DNA from: Porphyrobacter sp. IPPAS B-1204
Lineage (GTDB): Bacteria > Pseudomonadota > Alphaproteobacteria > Sphingomonadales > Sphingomonadaceae
Reading direction: 5' to 3'
Length of the DNA stretch: 64,000 nucleotides
NCBI GenBank assembly: GCA_003724185.1
Contig: RHGM01000003.1
Coordinates: 1,034,802-1,098,801 of the forward strand
Part shown: positions 27,327 through 35,926 of the stretch, piece by piece
Position numbering within the stretch: position 1 is the stretch's first letter
How the letters are laid out: each line of letters starts with the position of its first letter
Program-made: the position numbers and the translations under genes
Notes under the pieces: generated by a model
Database searches by the model: none
Told to the model about the DNA's origin: nothing
What the model saw: only the letters and a program-made list of their open reading frames with translations

Positions 27327-28757
27327 TTACCTGTCACTGTTCGACCAGATGTCGACCTGCTGGCGGATGAAGGTCAGCGTCGATTGCGAAGCCGCCACCC
27401 GGCGCTCCGAGGCGGTGAATTCGCGGGTCAGGCGTTCGCGCAGGGCCTCCTGCTGTTCGGCAATCCGGGCGAGGCGATCATCGCTGACTTCCAGCTGGCG
27501 TTCGAACCGGCGCACCGACCCGCCAAGGCTGCCGGGATCGGTGACCAGGCTGTTGTCCCGCGCCAGCCGGTCCATCGTCGCAAACACGCCTGTCGCCCCG
27601 GTGGTGAACATGGCGGCGACCGCATCGGGCGCGGTGTCGAGCGAGCGGTTCAGCGCCGCCGTATCCAGCCGGAAGGTGCCATCGCGGTTCAGCGCAAGGC
27701 CCAGATCGCTCAAAGTGCGCGGCTCGCCCGGCGCGGCGCCGGGGCGCACCACTTCGCTGGCCAGCCTCGCCAGATCGCGGCGCAATTCGCGCGCGCCCGG
27801 ATCATTGCCCAGCTCCCCGCCAAGCGGCGCGGCAAGTTCGCCCAGCTGGCCGACAATATCGTTCAGCGCCGCGACGAAATCGTTCATCACCGATGAAATT
27901 GCGGCGGTGTTGCTGGCAAAGCTCAGCGTCGTGGGTGCGCCCGGATTGGTGCCGGTGAGGTTGAGGGTAAAGCCCCCGGGCAGGCCGGTGACGCGGTTGG
28001 TGGGGCTGGTGCGCTCCACAGTGTCGAGCAGGAAGGTCGCATCGCGGGCGGTGGTGCGCAGTTCGCCATTGGTGCTGGCGGGCTGCCAGCCGAGATAGGA
28101 AAGATCACCCGGAGCCTCTGCCCCGCCTGCCCCTGCCGCTTCCAGCACAAAACCGTTGGCCGCGCCTTCCTGCCCCTTCATCACCAGCTGCGCGCCGTTC
28201 GGCCCTTCGGCGACATAGGCCTGCACCGCGCCGCCGCTGGCCTGCGTGATGCGCCCGGCGATGGTGGCAAGGGTATCGGTAGCGGTCACCGCGATATTGA
28301 TGGCGTCCCGCGCTGTATCGGGGGCAAAGGTCGCGCCGCTGACCGTGCCGAACCGCAGGGTCAGCGTGCCTTCGCCCACCAGCGCATCGCGGCTGGCAAG
28401 CGGGCGGCCGACCAGCGTTTGCCCCTGTGCCAGCTGCGTGACTTCGAGGCTGAAATTGCCACGCGGCGAAAGACCCGGCGGCACACTGACCTGCGCCACC
28501 GCCGCATTGCCCAGCGTCCCGCGCGGCGCCAGATCGCCATTGCGGATCCGGTCACCCAGCGCGCTTGCGAGGCCATTGACGCTTGCGCGCAGCTGGCCCG
28601 CAGCGGAAATCTGCGCTTCCAGCGCGGTCCTGCGCGCAGCGATGGCATCGCGCTGCACGGCGAAGCTGGCAGCGGAAATGTCCGAGGCCAACTGGATGAA
28701 ATTGACGCCGCTGCCAGCGCCAAGCGCGGAAATGATCGAGGAGCCTGCGTTTTCCAT
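27327..28757 (-). CDS. fliD: Flagellar filament cap protein FliD
   Basis: The 476-residue protein has the FliD_N start (GSGVNFIQLASDISAASFAV) and the C-terminal FliD region (NDIVGQLGELAAPLGGEL). A coiled-coil tail near 420-470 contains RRFERQLEVSDDRLARIAEQ. The cap sits on the filament tip and helps flagellin assemble. It is in the usual position before fliS and follows flhB by 30 bp. Confidence 0.92.
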   Translation of the reverse strand: MENAGSSIISALGAGSGVNFIQLASDISAASFAVQRDAIAARRTALEAQISAAGQLRASVNGLASALGDRIRNGDLAPRGTLGNAAVAQVSVPPGLSPRGNFSLEVTQLAQGQTLVGRPLASRDALVGEGTLTLRFGTVSGATFAPDTARDAINIAVTATDTLATIAGRITQASGGAVQAYVAEGPNGAQLVMKGQEGAANGFVLEAAGAGGAEAPGDLSYLGWQPASTNGELRTTARDATFLLDTVERTSPTNRVTGLPGGFTLNLTGTNPGAPTTLSFASNTAAISSVMNDFVAALNDIVGQLGELAAPLGGELGNDPGARELRRDLARLASEVVRPGAAPGEPRTLSDLGLALNRDGTFRLDTAALNRSLDTAPDAVAAMFTTGATGVFATMDRLARDNSLVTDPGSLGGSVRRFERQLEVSDDRLARIAEQQEALRERLTREFTASERRVAASQSTLTFIRQQVDIWSNSDR

Positions 28758-28787
28758 GCCGGTCAGAACGTCCGGTCCGGGGCAAGT

Positions 28788-29927
28788 TTAAGCACGATTT
28801 TCGGGCCTCCCGTCGCCATCGAAGCGCAAGCCTTCGGGCACCTCCACCACCGGACGGCGCGGGCGCTGTCCGCGCTTCAGTGCCATCACGAAAGCCACCA
28901 GCGAAGCGAGCGCGACATACAGTTCCTCACGCACCATCTGGTTGGGGCGGGTGGTGAAATAGACCGCACGGGCGAGGCTCGGGTATTCCAGCACCGGCAG
29001 GCCTTCCTCGGCCGCGATTTCCCGCATGGCGAGCGCGGTTTCGCCCCGCCCCTTGGCCAGCACGATGGGCGCAGGCGCACGGGCGGGATCATAGGTCAGC
29101 GCCACGGCAAAGTGCAGCGGATTGACGACGATGAACTGCGCTTCCTTCATCGCTTTCGCCACGCCCCCACGCGCCAGATCGCGCTGGCGCTGGCGGCGGG
29201 CGCTGCGCATTTCGGGCGAGCCTTCGGATTGCTTGTTTTCATCCCGCAAATCCTGAAGGCTCATCTTCAGGCGCTTGTCGCGCTGGAAGCGTTGCAGCGG
29301 GTAATCGATGGCGGCGATCACGGCGAGGCCGATCAGCAGGGCGCCGATGAGGCTGGAGAACGCCTCCAGCGCCTGCCCCAGTTGCGCCTCCAGCGGCAGC
29401 TTGCCGAGCCTCAGCAACTGCGGAACGCGATCCCCGGCCCAGTACCACGCGATCCCGCCCAGCAGCGCCAGCTTGGCCAGCCCCTTGCCCAGTTCGATCA
29501 GCCCCTGCCAGCCGAGGATGCGCTTGAAGCCGGACAGCGGGTTGATGCGCGATCCCTTGAACCCCGCATTGCCGATGACCCAGCGTCCGTCCTGCCCCAG
29601 CAGCAATTGCGATGCGGCGGTGAGGCCTGCGGCAATCAGCCCCAGCGCGATCACCGGCGGCAGGGCGGCCATCGCCGCGTCAGACAGCGCCGCGCCGGGT
29701 GCAAAGCCGTCCAGCGCCGCACGGTCAAAGCGGAAGCCCGCGCGTGCAATCCGGCCCATGGCGTCATTCAGCCACGATCCCAGCCCCCACAGCGCCAGCG
29801 CGCCGGCTGCGGTGCCCGCCAGCGTGCCAAGTTCCTTCGACCGCAGGACATCGCCCTTTTTCGCCGCGTCTGCACGGCGTTTGGGGGTGGGAGCGAAGGT
29901 CTTTTCGCCCGGAGTCTCTTCAGCCAT
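28788..29927 (-). CDS. flhB: Flagellar export switch protein FlhB (NPLH variant)
   Basis: The 379-residue protein has the FlhB start (EKTFAPTPKRRADAAKKGDV), four membrane segments and a C-terminal cytoplasmic domain. The autocleavage site reads NPLH rather than NPTH (VVNPLHFAVAL). The rest of the domain is typical (LAKGRGETALAMREIAAEEG). FlhB switches export from hook to filament proteins after self-cleavage at Asn-Pro. It follows fliR by 19 bp. The nucleotide reading of the motif (AAT CCG CTG CAC) is unambiguous. Confidence 0.93.
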   Translation of the reverse strand: MAEETPGEKTFAPTPKRRADAAKKGDVLRSKELGTLAGTAAGALALWGLGSWLNDAMGRIARAGFRFDRAALDGFAPGAALSDAAMAALPPVIALGLIAAGLTAASQLLLGQDGRWVIGNAGFKGSRINPLSGFKRILGWQGLIELGKGLAKLALLGGIAWYWAGDRVPQLLRLGKLPLEAQLGQALEAFSSLIGALLIGLAVIAAIDYPLQRFQRDKRLKMSLQDLRDENKQSEGSPEMRSARRQRQRDLARGGVAKAMKEAQFIVVNPLHFAVALTYDPARAPAPIVLAKGRGETALAMREIAAEEGLPVLEYPSLARAVYFTTRPNQMVREELYVALASLVAFVMALKRGQRPRRPVVEVPEGLRFDGDGRPENRA

Positions 29928-29946
29928 GGCGCGTCTCGTCGGCCAT

Positions 29947-30732
29947 CTACGGCGCCTCGATCAGCGCGGCGGAGTGATCGAGCGCGCTCTCGATCACGCC
30001 CTTGAACTGGTGCACCATCACCGGCAGCGCGATGATCAGCGCGGCAATCCCCGCCAGCACGCCCGCCGGAAGGCCGAGTGCGAACAGGTTCAGTGACGGC
30101 GCGGACCGGGCGATCAGGCCCGTCACCACCTGCACCAGCAGCAACACCAGCACCACCGGCAGCGCGATGGCGGCGGCGGTGGCGAGGCCGTAGCCCATGA
30201 ACATCACCACGCTTTGCGCCCGCCACGCCCCGAAGGCGAAGGCGCCCGCAGGCAGCAGGCGGTAGCTTTCGATCAGCAGATCAAACCACAAAAGATGCGC
30301 GCCGATGGCATAGAACAGCAGGCTCAGCACAAGGCCGAAAAACGTGCCGAGCGCGCCCGATTGCGCGCCGCTGGCGGGATCGATCGAGGTGGCGATGGCA
30401 AGGCCCATGGTGCCCGAAATCTGCTCTGCCGCGATCAGCGGGATGGCAAAGGCGAGTTGCAGCACGAAGCCCAGCATCAGGCCCACGGCGACCTCTTGCA
30501 AAACGGCGAGCACCGCGGCGAGGCTCATCATCGCAGGCGCGGGCGGCAGCGGCACCCAGGTGGCGATGAAATATCCCAGCACGAGGCTCAGCAGGATGCG
30601 CACAGGCGCTGGCACCGCGTTGCCGCCCACCATCGGCGCGGCCATCAGCGCCGCCCCGCAGCGGATCGACAGGAACAGGATTTGCCACAGCTGCGCCTCA
30701 AGACTGCCGAGGCCGACATCGAGGACGTTCAC
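29947..30732 (-). CDS. fliR: Flagellar export protein FliR
   Basis: The 261-residue protein has five to six membrane helices and the FliR/SctT arrangement (LFLSIRCGAALMAAPMVGGN, ISGTMGLAIATSIDPASG, then PSLNLFALGLPAGVLAGI). It forms the export gate with FliP and FliQ. GTG at 30732 is chosen because a GAGGGGGG purine block lies just upstream and the fliQ stop is 10 bp before. A longer frame from 30762 would overlap fliQ. Confidence 0.9.
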   Translation of the reverse strand: MNVLDVGLGSLEAQLWQILFLSIRCGAALMAAPMVGGNAVPAPVRILLSLVLGYFIATWVPLPPAPAMMSLAAVLAVLQEVAVGLMLGFVLQLAFAIPLIAAEQISGTMGLAIATSIDPASGAQSGALGTFFGLVLSLLFYAIGAHLLWFDLLIESYRLLPAGAFAFGAWRAQSVVMFMGYGLATAAAIALPVVLVLLLVQVVTGLIARSAPSLNLFALGLPAGVLAGIAALIIALPVMVHQFKGVIESALDHSAALIEAP

Positions 30733-30742
30733 GGTGCCCCCC

Positions 30743-31015
30743 TCACGCGGAAAGCCCGGCAACCTGCGCCATGATCTCGCGGGTGAAGTCGCTCAGCAAT
30801 CCCATCATCGCCGCGCCCAGCACCACGAAGACCAGCGCGGTGATCGCCAGCTTGGGGATGAAGCTGAGGGTCTGTTCGTTGACCGATGTGGCGGCCTGGA
30901 TGATCCCGACCACCAGACCCACCACCAGCGTCGCGATCAGCACCGGCCCGGCGATAAGCGCGGTGATCCACAGCGTCTGGTCAGCCAGCGCAAGCAGGGC
31001 GGCATCTTCCTGCAT
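30743..31015 (-). CDS. fliQ: Flagellar export protein FliQ
   Basis: The 90-residue protein has two membrane helices and the FliQ core (VLIATLVVGLVVGIIQAATS, then VNEQTLSFIPKLA). Its size is exactly that of the family. The ATG at 31015 overlaps the fliP stop (TGATG). It joins FliP and FliR in the gate. Confidence 0.95.
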   Translation of the reverse strand: MQEDAALLALADQTLWITALIAGPVLIATLVVGLVVGIIQAATSVNEQTLSFIPKLAITALVFVVLGAAMMGLLSDFTREIMAQVAGLSA

Positions 31016-31815
31016 CACGCGAAACTCAGGGCAAGGCTGCCCATCAGCAGCGCCCAGCCATCGACCAGCACGAACAACAGCAGCTTGAACGGCAGCGAGA
31101 TGATGGTGGGGCTGAGCATCATCATGCCGAGGCTCATCAGCACGCTCGCCACCACGAGGTCGATGACGAGGAAGGGGAGGAAGATCATGAAACCGATCTG
31201 GAAGGCGGTCTCCAATTCACTGGTGACAAAGGCGGGCAGCAGGATCGAGAAAGGCACATCTGCGCCGCTTTTGAAGGTGCCTCCCCCCGCAATATCGGTG
31301 AACATGATCAGGTTCGCCTCACGCGTCTGGGCGATCATGAAGGCGTGGAACGCCTCGCCCGCCTTGCCGATGGCGGCGTCTGCGCCGATGGTTCCGGCAG
31401 CATAGGGGGCGATGGCCTGCACGTTCACGATGTCCAGCGTCGGGGCCATGACGAACAGGCTGAGGAACAGCGCCAATCCGGCCAGCACCTGCCCCGGCGG
31501 AGAGCCTTGCAGGCCCAGCGCCTGCCGCAGGATCGACAGCACCACCAGTATACGCAGAAAGCTCGTCATCATCAGCACCAGCGCGGGCAGGATGGTGAGC
31601 AGACCCATCACCACCAGCAGCTGGAGTGACATGCTCAAGGGGCTGTCCTCGCCCGCGCCCTGATCGCCCAGCGCGCGTTCAATCGCGGTGCCGACCCCGG
31701 CTGCAACCGGATCAGGCGCTGGCGCGGCGGCCAGCGCCACATCGGGCGCGGCGAAAAACATGGTTAATGCGGCAAGGCACACGAGGGCCGGGCGCAGCAT
31801 CGCTAAGCCTCGCAT
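31015..31815 (-). CDS. fliP: Flagellar export protein FliP
   Basis: The 266-residue protein has a cleavable signal (ALVCLAALTMFFAAPDVALA). The FliP hallmarks follow: LTILPALVLMMTSFLRILVV, LRQALGLQGSPPGQVLAGLA, DVPFSILLPAFVTSELETAF and the terminal LPFKLLLFVLVDGWALLM. It is the core subunit of the export gate. ATG at 31815 overlaps the fliO stop (TGATG). Confidence 0.95.
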   Translation of the reverse strand: MRGLAMLRPALVCLAALTMFFAAPDVALAAAPAPDPVAAGVGTAIERALGDQGAGEDSPLSMSLQLLVVMGLLTILPALVLMMTSFLRILVVLSILRQALGLQGSPPGQVLAGLALFLSLFVMAPTLDIVNVQAIAPYAAGTIGADAAIGKAGEAFHAFMIAQTREANLIMFTDIAGGGTFKSGADVPFSILLPAFVTSELETAFQIGFMIFLPFLVIDLVVASVLMSLGMMMLSPTIISLPFKLLLFVLVDGWALLMGSLALSFA

Positions 31816-32096
31816 CACTCGCTCTCCGTTACCGGAGCAGGGGCCTCGCTCAGTCGCACCAACCCGTGGCGCGTGCACCCGAGCAGAATCTCGCGGTCGT
31901 GAAATCGCACCACGGCGAGCTTCATCCCCGGCGCGATCAAGCTGGTCTCGACCAGTTGCAGGTGCCGCCCGCCCGCCTGTCCCGCAGCCCCGCCGTGAAG
32001 GCGCGTTTGCAGGTAGCGGGTCAGCCACAGGCTCCCCCAGATGAGGCCCGCCAGCAGCGGCAGCAGCAGCGCCAGCCGCAGGAGATATTCGAGCAT
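31815..32096 (-). CDS. fliO: Flagellar biosynthesis protein FliO
   Basis: The 93-residue protein has a single membrane helix (LALLLPLLAGLIWGSLWLT) and a short cytoplasmic domain containing LQLVETSLIAPGMKLAVVRF and ILLGCTRHGLVRL, the FliO pattern. It helps FliP assemble. It sits just upstream of fliP and 15 bp after fliN, in the usual order. Confidence 0.85.
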   Translation of the reverse strand: MLEYLLRLALLLPLLAGLIWGSLWLTRYLQTRLHGGAAGQAGGRHLQLVETSLIAPGMKLAVVRFHDREILLGCTRHGLVRLSEAPAPVTESE

Positions 32097-32111
32097 CGCC
32101 CCGCCGCCCGC

Positions 32112-32513
32112 TTACAGCAGATCGTCAAGCGCGGCGGTCAGCGGATCGACCGGCGGGGGAGTGGGTTCAGCAGCCGCCGGAGCATCGCTGGCGCTGGTGA
32201 TATCGGCCTGCGGTTCGGGCGCGCGTGCCCCGGCACCGGCCGGTGCGGGAACATCCTGCCCGTCCTCACCCACCAGACTGACGATCCGCAGCGCAAAACG
32301 CCCGCGTTCCGCCACCACCTCGCCGCGCGCGATCACGCGGCCATTGGCGGTCACATCCAGCAGTTCGTCCGTCAGCCGGTCGAGCGACACCGTGCTCCCC
32401 TCGCCCAGCATCAGCACATCGCGCAGGGGCATTTCAGTGCGCCCCAGTTCGACCGAAAGGCGCACGGCGACATCGCCGAAGCGGGCAAAAGCAGCGGGTT
32501 GGAAAGCGGTCAT
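32112..32513 (-). CDS. fliN: Flagellar motor switch protein FliN with C-terminal tail
   Basis: The 133-residue protein places the SpoA domain at the N-terminus (about 15-80: LSVELGRTEMPLRDVLML, VSLDRLTDELLDVTANGRVI, GRFALRIVSLVG). A Pro/Ala-rich tail (about 85-133) follows. In most FliN proteins the variable part comes first and the SpoA domain last. It forms the switch ring with FliM and FliG. Its start overlaps the fliM stop by four bases. Confidence 0.82.
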   Translation of the reverse strand: MTAFQPAAFARFGDVAVRLSVELGRTEMPLRDVLMLGEGSTVSLDRLTDELLDVTANGRVIARGEVVAERGRFALRIVSLVGEDGQDVPAPAGAGARAPEPQADITSASDAPAAAEPTPPPVDPLTAALDDLL

Positions 32514-33454
32514 GGTGCGACACCTTGATGAGAAGCGGAAACGGGAAGGCGGGTGAGGCGGATCGCCATGTGATCGTCAGCCGTGCCGACGCTGCCGTGG
32601 GCGAGCACCGTGTCGCCCACCATCAGCGGCACCTGACGGCCCATCGCCAGCGGGATGGTGTCGCCGGGAGCCAACGTCTGGAGCCGCGCCAGCGACAGAT
32701 CGAATTCGGCCAGCACAACATGCAGCGGCAAGGGCACAGCGGCGAAGGGCGCGGCAAGGCCATTGGCGGGGGTGCGCCGGGAACGGGCGCGGGGCGCGCG
32801 GCCACCGCCCGGCAGCAACCGCGCCATCCGCTCTGCCGCCACCGCAAGGCTTGCCCGCCAGGTGCAGCCCTGCCGGTTGGCGATGTCGATGGTGAAGACC
32901 AGCACATCGGCATCCAGCGCAAAGGGTTTCAGCCGCGCCGCGCTTTCGCTGCGGACAATCACTTCGCCCCGCGTCACAGCACCAGCAGGCGGCGGCATGT
33001 CGCCGTAACTGGCGCGGGTGATCGCGCCTGCAATCATCGTTGCGGCTTCTTCCACCAGCAGCGCGGCCGAGCGCGGCAGGGCATCGGGCACGCTGCCCGT
33101 GGTGCGCCCGTCGCCGCCAAAGCTGCGATCCGTCAGCGCAATCGAAGTGGCGAAATCGACGCTGAGCAAGGCGGTTTCCGCCAGCGCGCCCACCCGCAGC
33201 AGGCTGTTGGCCGCAACCTGCCCGATCCGCCGCAGCGCATCGGCGCCGGACACGCGATCGGGTTCGGAGATGGTCACATCCAGCCTGTCACCCGACAGCA
33301 GCCCCGAAAGGTCATCGGCCAGCAGCCGCGCCAGATCGCGCCGCCACGCCGCCAGCAGCGCGGCGCTTTCCTCAGGACGCGGGCCGCGTGTCGTCAGCTC
33401 GGCGCAATGCAACGCCGCTCCCCGCGCGGGCGCGAAATCGTGGCCCATCCTCAT
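32510..33454 (-). CDS. fliM: Flagellar motor switch protein FliM (divergent)
   Basis: The 314-residue protein has a middle domain with LLSVDFATSIALTDRSFGGDG (the GGxG loop) and a C-terminal SpoA domain (about 225-300, LSLARLQTLAPGDTIPLAMG). The N-terminus reads MRMGHDFAPARGAALHCAEL and has no LSQxEIDALL-like CheY-binding peptide. Identity is supported by position between fliL and fliN. The start overlaps the fliL stop by four bases. Confidence 0.82.
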   Translation of the reverse strand: MRMGHDFAPARGAALHCAELTTRGPRPEESAALLAAWRRDLARLLADDLSGLLSGDRLDVTISEPDRVSGADALRRIGQVAANSLLRVGALAETALLSVDFATSIALTDRSFGGDGRTTGSVPDALPRSAALLVEEAATMIAGAITRASYGDMPPPAGAVTRGEVIVRSESAARLKPFALDADVLVFTIDIANRQGCTWRASLAVAAERMARLLPGGGRAPRARSRRTPANGLAAPFAAVPLPLHVVLAEFDLSLARLQTLAPGDTIPLAMGRQVPLMVGDTVLAHGSVGTADDHMAIRLTRLPVSASHQGVAP

Positions 33455-34047
33455 TGGACCAGAAACCCGCGGAAGTGGACATCATCGATCCCGCCGAAGC
33501 CTTCGTTTTCCTCCAGCACCTGATTGACCGCCCCGGTCAGCCGCTCTGCCAGCTTCTTCTTGCCCGCAACGTCATAAACCTCGGCCTCGGTGGTGGCGGC
33601 CAGTTGGGCGAGGATTGCGGAGCGGATCGCCAGCTCGTGGTTCTTCACCCATTGCAGCACCCGGCCATCGCGGCGGGTGGAGACCGCCAGTTCGACCTGC
33701 ACCAGCCCCGGCGAATCCGCGAGGTTCGATGTGAAACTGTCGGCGAAGGAATAATAGGCGGTGCGATACTTGCTGCCGCCCTCGCCATAGACGGGGGCTG
33801 CGGCGTCCTTTTCCTTCTCCGCGCCGGGCAGAGGGTAGGGATCGGCTTCGGTCTTGAGCACCAGCTTGGGTTCGTCAGGCTCATGCGCGCCTTCGCCCCC
33901 GCCGATCAGGCCCGCGGCAAAAGCGCCGTAGGCTCCGCCTGCGCCAAGCCCCAGCAGCAGCACCGCGCCCAGCGCGATCTTGATGACGCCGCCCTTCCCG
34001 GACTTGGCGCCGCCCTCGCCCTCGGGTTTGTCCTTATGCTTGGCCAT
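33451..34047 (-). CDS. fliL: Flagellar basal-body protein FliL
   Basis: The 198-residue protein has a short basic cytoplasmic part, one membrane helix (IKIALGAVLLLGLGAGGAYG) and an extracytoplasmic domain with FTSNLADSPGLVQVELAVST and HELAIRSAILAQLAATTEAE. This fits FliL, which sits by the stator. It lies in the conserved fliK-fliL-fliM order. Confidence 0.88.
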   Translation of the reverse strand: MAKHKDKPEGEGGAKSGKGGVIKIALGAVLLLGLGAGGAYGAFAAGLIGGGEGAHEPDEPKLVLKTEADPYPLPGAEKEKDAAAPVYGEGGSKYRTAYYSFADSFTSNLADSPGLVQVELAVSTRRDGRVLQWVKNHELAIRSAILAQLAATTEAEVYDVAGKKKLAERLTGAVNQVLEENEGFGGIDDVHFRGFLVQ

Positions 34048-34096
34048 GCCCTGTCAGTTCCCTGTGTTCACTGTCTGCGTTTTCATCATCTGCCGT

Positions 34097-35464
34097 TCAG
34101 GCGAACAGGCCGCGTGTTTCGCTGCCGGATCCCTCCGCCGCACCCTCCTGCCCGCGCGCCGCCAAGGCAGCGGCGGTGGAGGGGCGGCGGTGGTCCGGCG
34201 CAGCCTCACCGTCTCGTCCACCCGATTGGCCCCCTGATTGGCCCATGTATGGTGAAAGGCCCCCTTGCCCCCCGTTAGGGGATGCCCCGTAGCGTTGGTC
34301 TCCTGACCCATTTTGAGGCGTGCCGTTCTGGCCCATGAACTGGCCGGTGTCGGCGCTGGCCGAGGCAGCGGCGACCGCGCGTTCGGCCAGCGCGGCCTGA
34401 ATGGCGGGGACAAAGCCCGGATCGCGGCTCGCCAGTACGGCGCGCCACTGTTCGGGCGCAGGTTGCTCCAGCCGCAGCGAGACAAAGCCGAATTCGGCGT
34501 GGCGCAGGGTTATTTCCGGGCGGGCAGAGCGCAGCGCCTCACGCAGATCGCCGACCTGGGCGATGGTGGTTTCCTGCTGGGGTGCAGGGGCGCGGGGGGC
34601 TTCGATGCGCTCGGGTGCGGGGGCTGGCGGGGGCGGAGCGATCGGGGTCGCCAGCGCAGGCGGCGGCGCGCTGTCCCATGCGGCAAGCAGGGGAGCGGGA
34701 GATTGCGCGGGGGTGGGCGCAGGGGAGGACGGGGTGGCCGGGGTGCCCTGCGGATCGGGCGTATCCCCGGTGGGCGTTTCTGCGGCAGGAGCGGGCGGTA
34801 GCGTGACCCGTGCAGGCAGGGGCGCAAGGTCGCCGCCAGCGGGGCGGATCAGACCTGCGCGGGGCAGTCGGGCAGGCGCGGGCGCGGGCGACGCAACCGG
34901 CGGAGCGACAACCGGGGGCACCAGCGCGGCCAGCAGCGCGGGATCGGGGGACTGCGGAGCGGCATCGGGGGCGGCATCCTCTGCCAGCGGCGGGGCTATG
35001 TCTGCGTGCGTTGGGCTGGCAGGATCAGTCTTGAGTGCAGCGGACACGGTTTCGGCGGCGACAGGATCGGCCAGCGGCGCATCATCGCGCAGCAGCGGGC
35101 GCACGGTTGTTGCCACAGGCGCGGCGGTCGGCTCGGCGGGAACAGCGGCCAGACTGTGCGGCAAGGAGGCGCCCCTATCCGGCACAATCTTGCCGCCCGG
35201 CAGGGCCTCGACCGGTGCGGGGATAAAGGCGGGCGGGGTGTAGGCCGCAGGCAGCGCGGCCCCGGCCTTAGCATCGTTCACGGTTCCGCTTGCTGGCAGT
35301 GGCTCAGGCGGAAGCGAAGGCGGCGCCGGCGGCGCGAAAGCGGCGCCGAGCAGACCGGCGAAATCCAGCCCCGCCCCTTCCGCCGCAAAGGCTGCGGGTG
35401 GCAAGGCCCCGCTGGCATGGAACACCCCGTGCGGGCCGGGCACTTCGGGTAGGAACGGGATCAT
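34097..35464 (-). CDS. fliK: Flagellar hook-length control protein FliK
   Basis: The 455-residue protein is mostly Pro/Ala-rich and low in complexity. Its C-terminal part (about 300-370) has the FliK domain pattern EITLRHAEFGFVSLRLEQP and a later EQWRAVLASRDPGFVPAIQA. After that comes a Gly/Gln-rich tail. It is exported and measures hook length, interacting with FlhB. Identity rests on the C-terminal block and on its position between fliJ and fliL. Confidence 0.82.
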   Translation of the reverse strand: MIPFLPEVPGPHGVFHASGALPPAAFAAEGAGLDFAGLLGAAFAPPAPPSLPPEPLPASGTVNDAKAGAALPAAYTPPAFIPAPVEALPGGKIVPDRGASLPHSLAAVPAEPTAAPVATTVRPLLRDDAPLADPVAAETVSAALKTDPASPTHADIAPPLAEDAAPDAAPQSPDPALLAALVPPVVAPPVASPAPAPARLPRAGLIRPAGGDLAPLPARVTLPPAPAAETPTGDTPDPQGTPATPSSPAPTPAQSPAPLLAAWDSAPPPALATPIAPPPPAPAPERIEAPRAPAPQQETTIAQVGDLREALRSARPEITLRHAEFGFVSLRLEQPAPEQWRAVLASRDPGFVPAIQAALAERAVAAASASADTGQFMGQNGTPQNGSGDQRYGASPNGGQGGLSPYMGQSGGQSGGRDGEAAPDHRRPSTAAALAARGQEGAAEGSGSETRGLFA

Positions 35465-35488
35465 GGCGGGTGTCCTTGCGCAATCGGG

Positions 35489-35926
35489 TCAGTCTTGCGG
35501 GCGGCTTTGCAACTTGCGTGCCAGCGGCAATTCGCGCTGCGCCTCGGCCCGCTCCTTCGCGGCGGAGAGGGCGGCGCGGGCTTCGTCGGTGCGTTCGGCG
35601 AGGCGCTGGGCGCGGGTTTCGGCGCGGGTCAGACTGTCGGCGGCCCAGGCGCGCTGGCGGGCGGCATCGCGTGCAGCGTCAGTGGCATTGGTGGCAAGCT
35701 GGGCAAGCCCTGCGGTGAAGCCCGCACGTGCCTGCAAGGCGGCGCCGGTGGTGGCCCCCGTTCCCGGCGCGCTGGCGGCGACCAGCCTGCGGCTGCGTTC
35801 CGCCAGAGCATCATGGCGCGCCTCGGCCTCCAGCGCCTCGGCCAGACCGCGCAGGGCCTGCTTGCGGGCGACTTCGGCGATCAGGCCCTGCCGGCGGAGC
35901 AGGGCCAATCGCCGCGCCTCACGCAC
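35489..35926 (-). CDS. fliJ: Flagellar export protein FliJ
   Basis: The 145-residue Arg/Ala/Glu-rich protein is predicted to be almost all helix and coiled coil, as FliJ is. GTG at 35926 is taken as the start because GGAGGG lies five bases upstream inside the end of fliI, and the two genes overlap by eight bases. The longer frame from 35971 would overlap fliI more. FliJ helps couple the FliI ATPase to FlhA. Confidence 0.75.
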   Translation of the reverse strand: MREARRLALLRRQGLIAEVARKQALRGLAEALEAEARHDALAERSRRLVAASAPGTGATTGAALQARAGFTAGLAQLATNATDAARDAARQRAWAADSLTRAETRAQRLAERTDEARAALSAAKERAEAQRELPLARKLQSRPQD

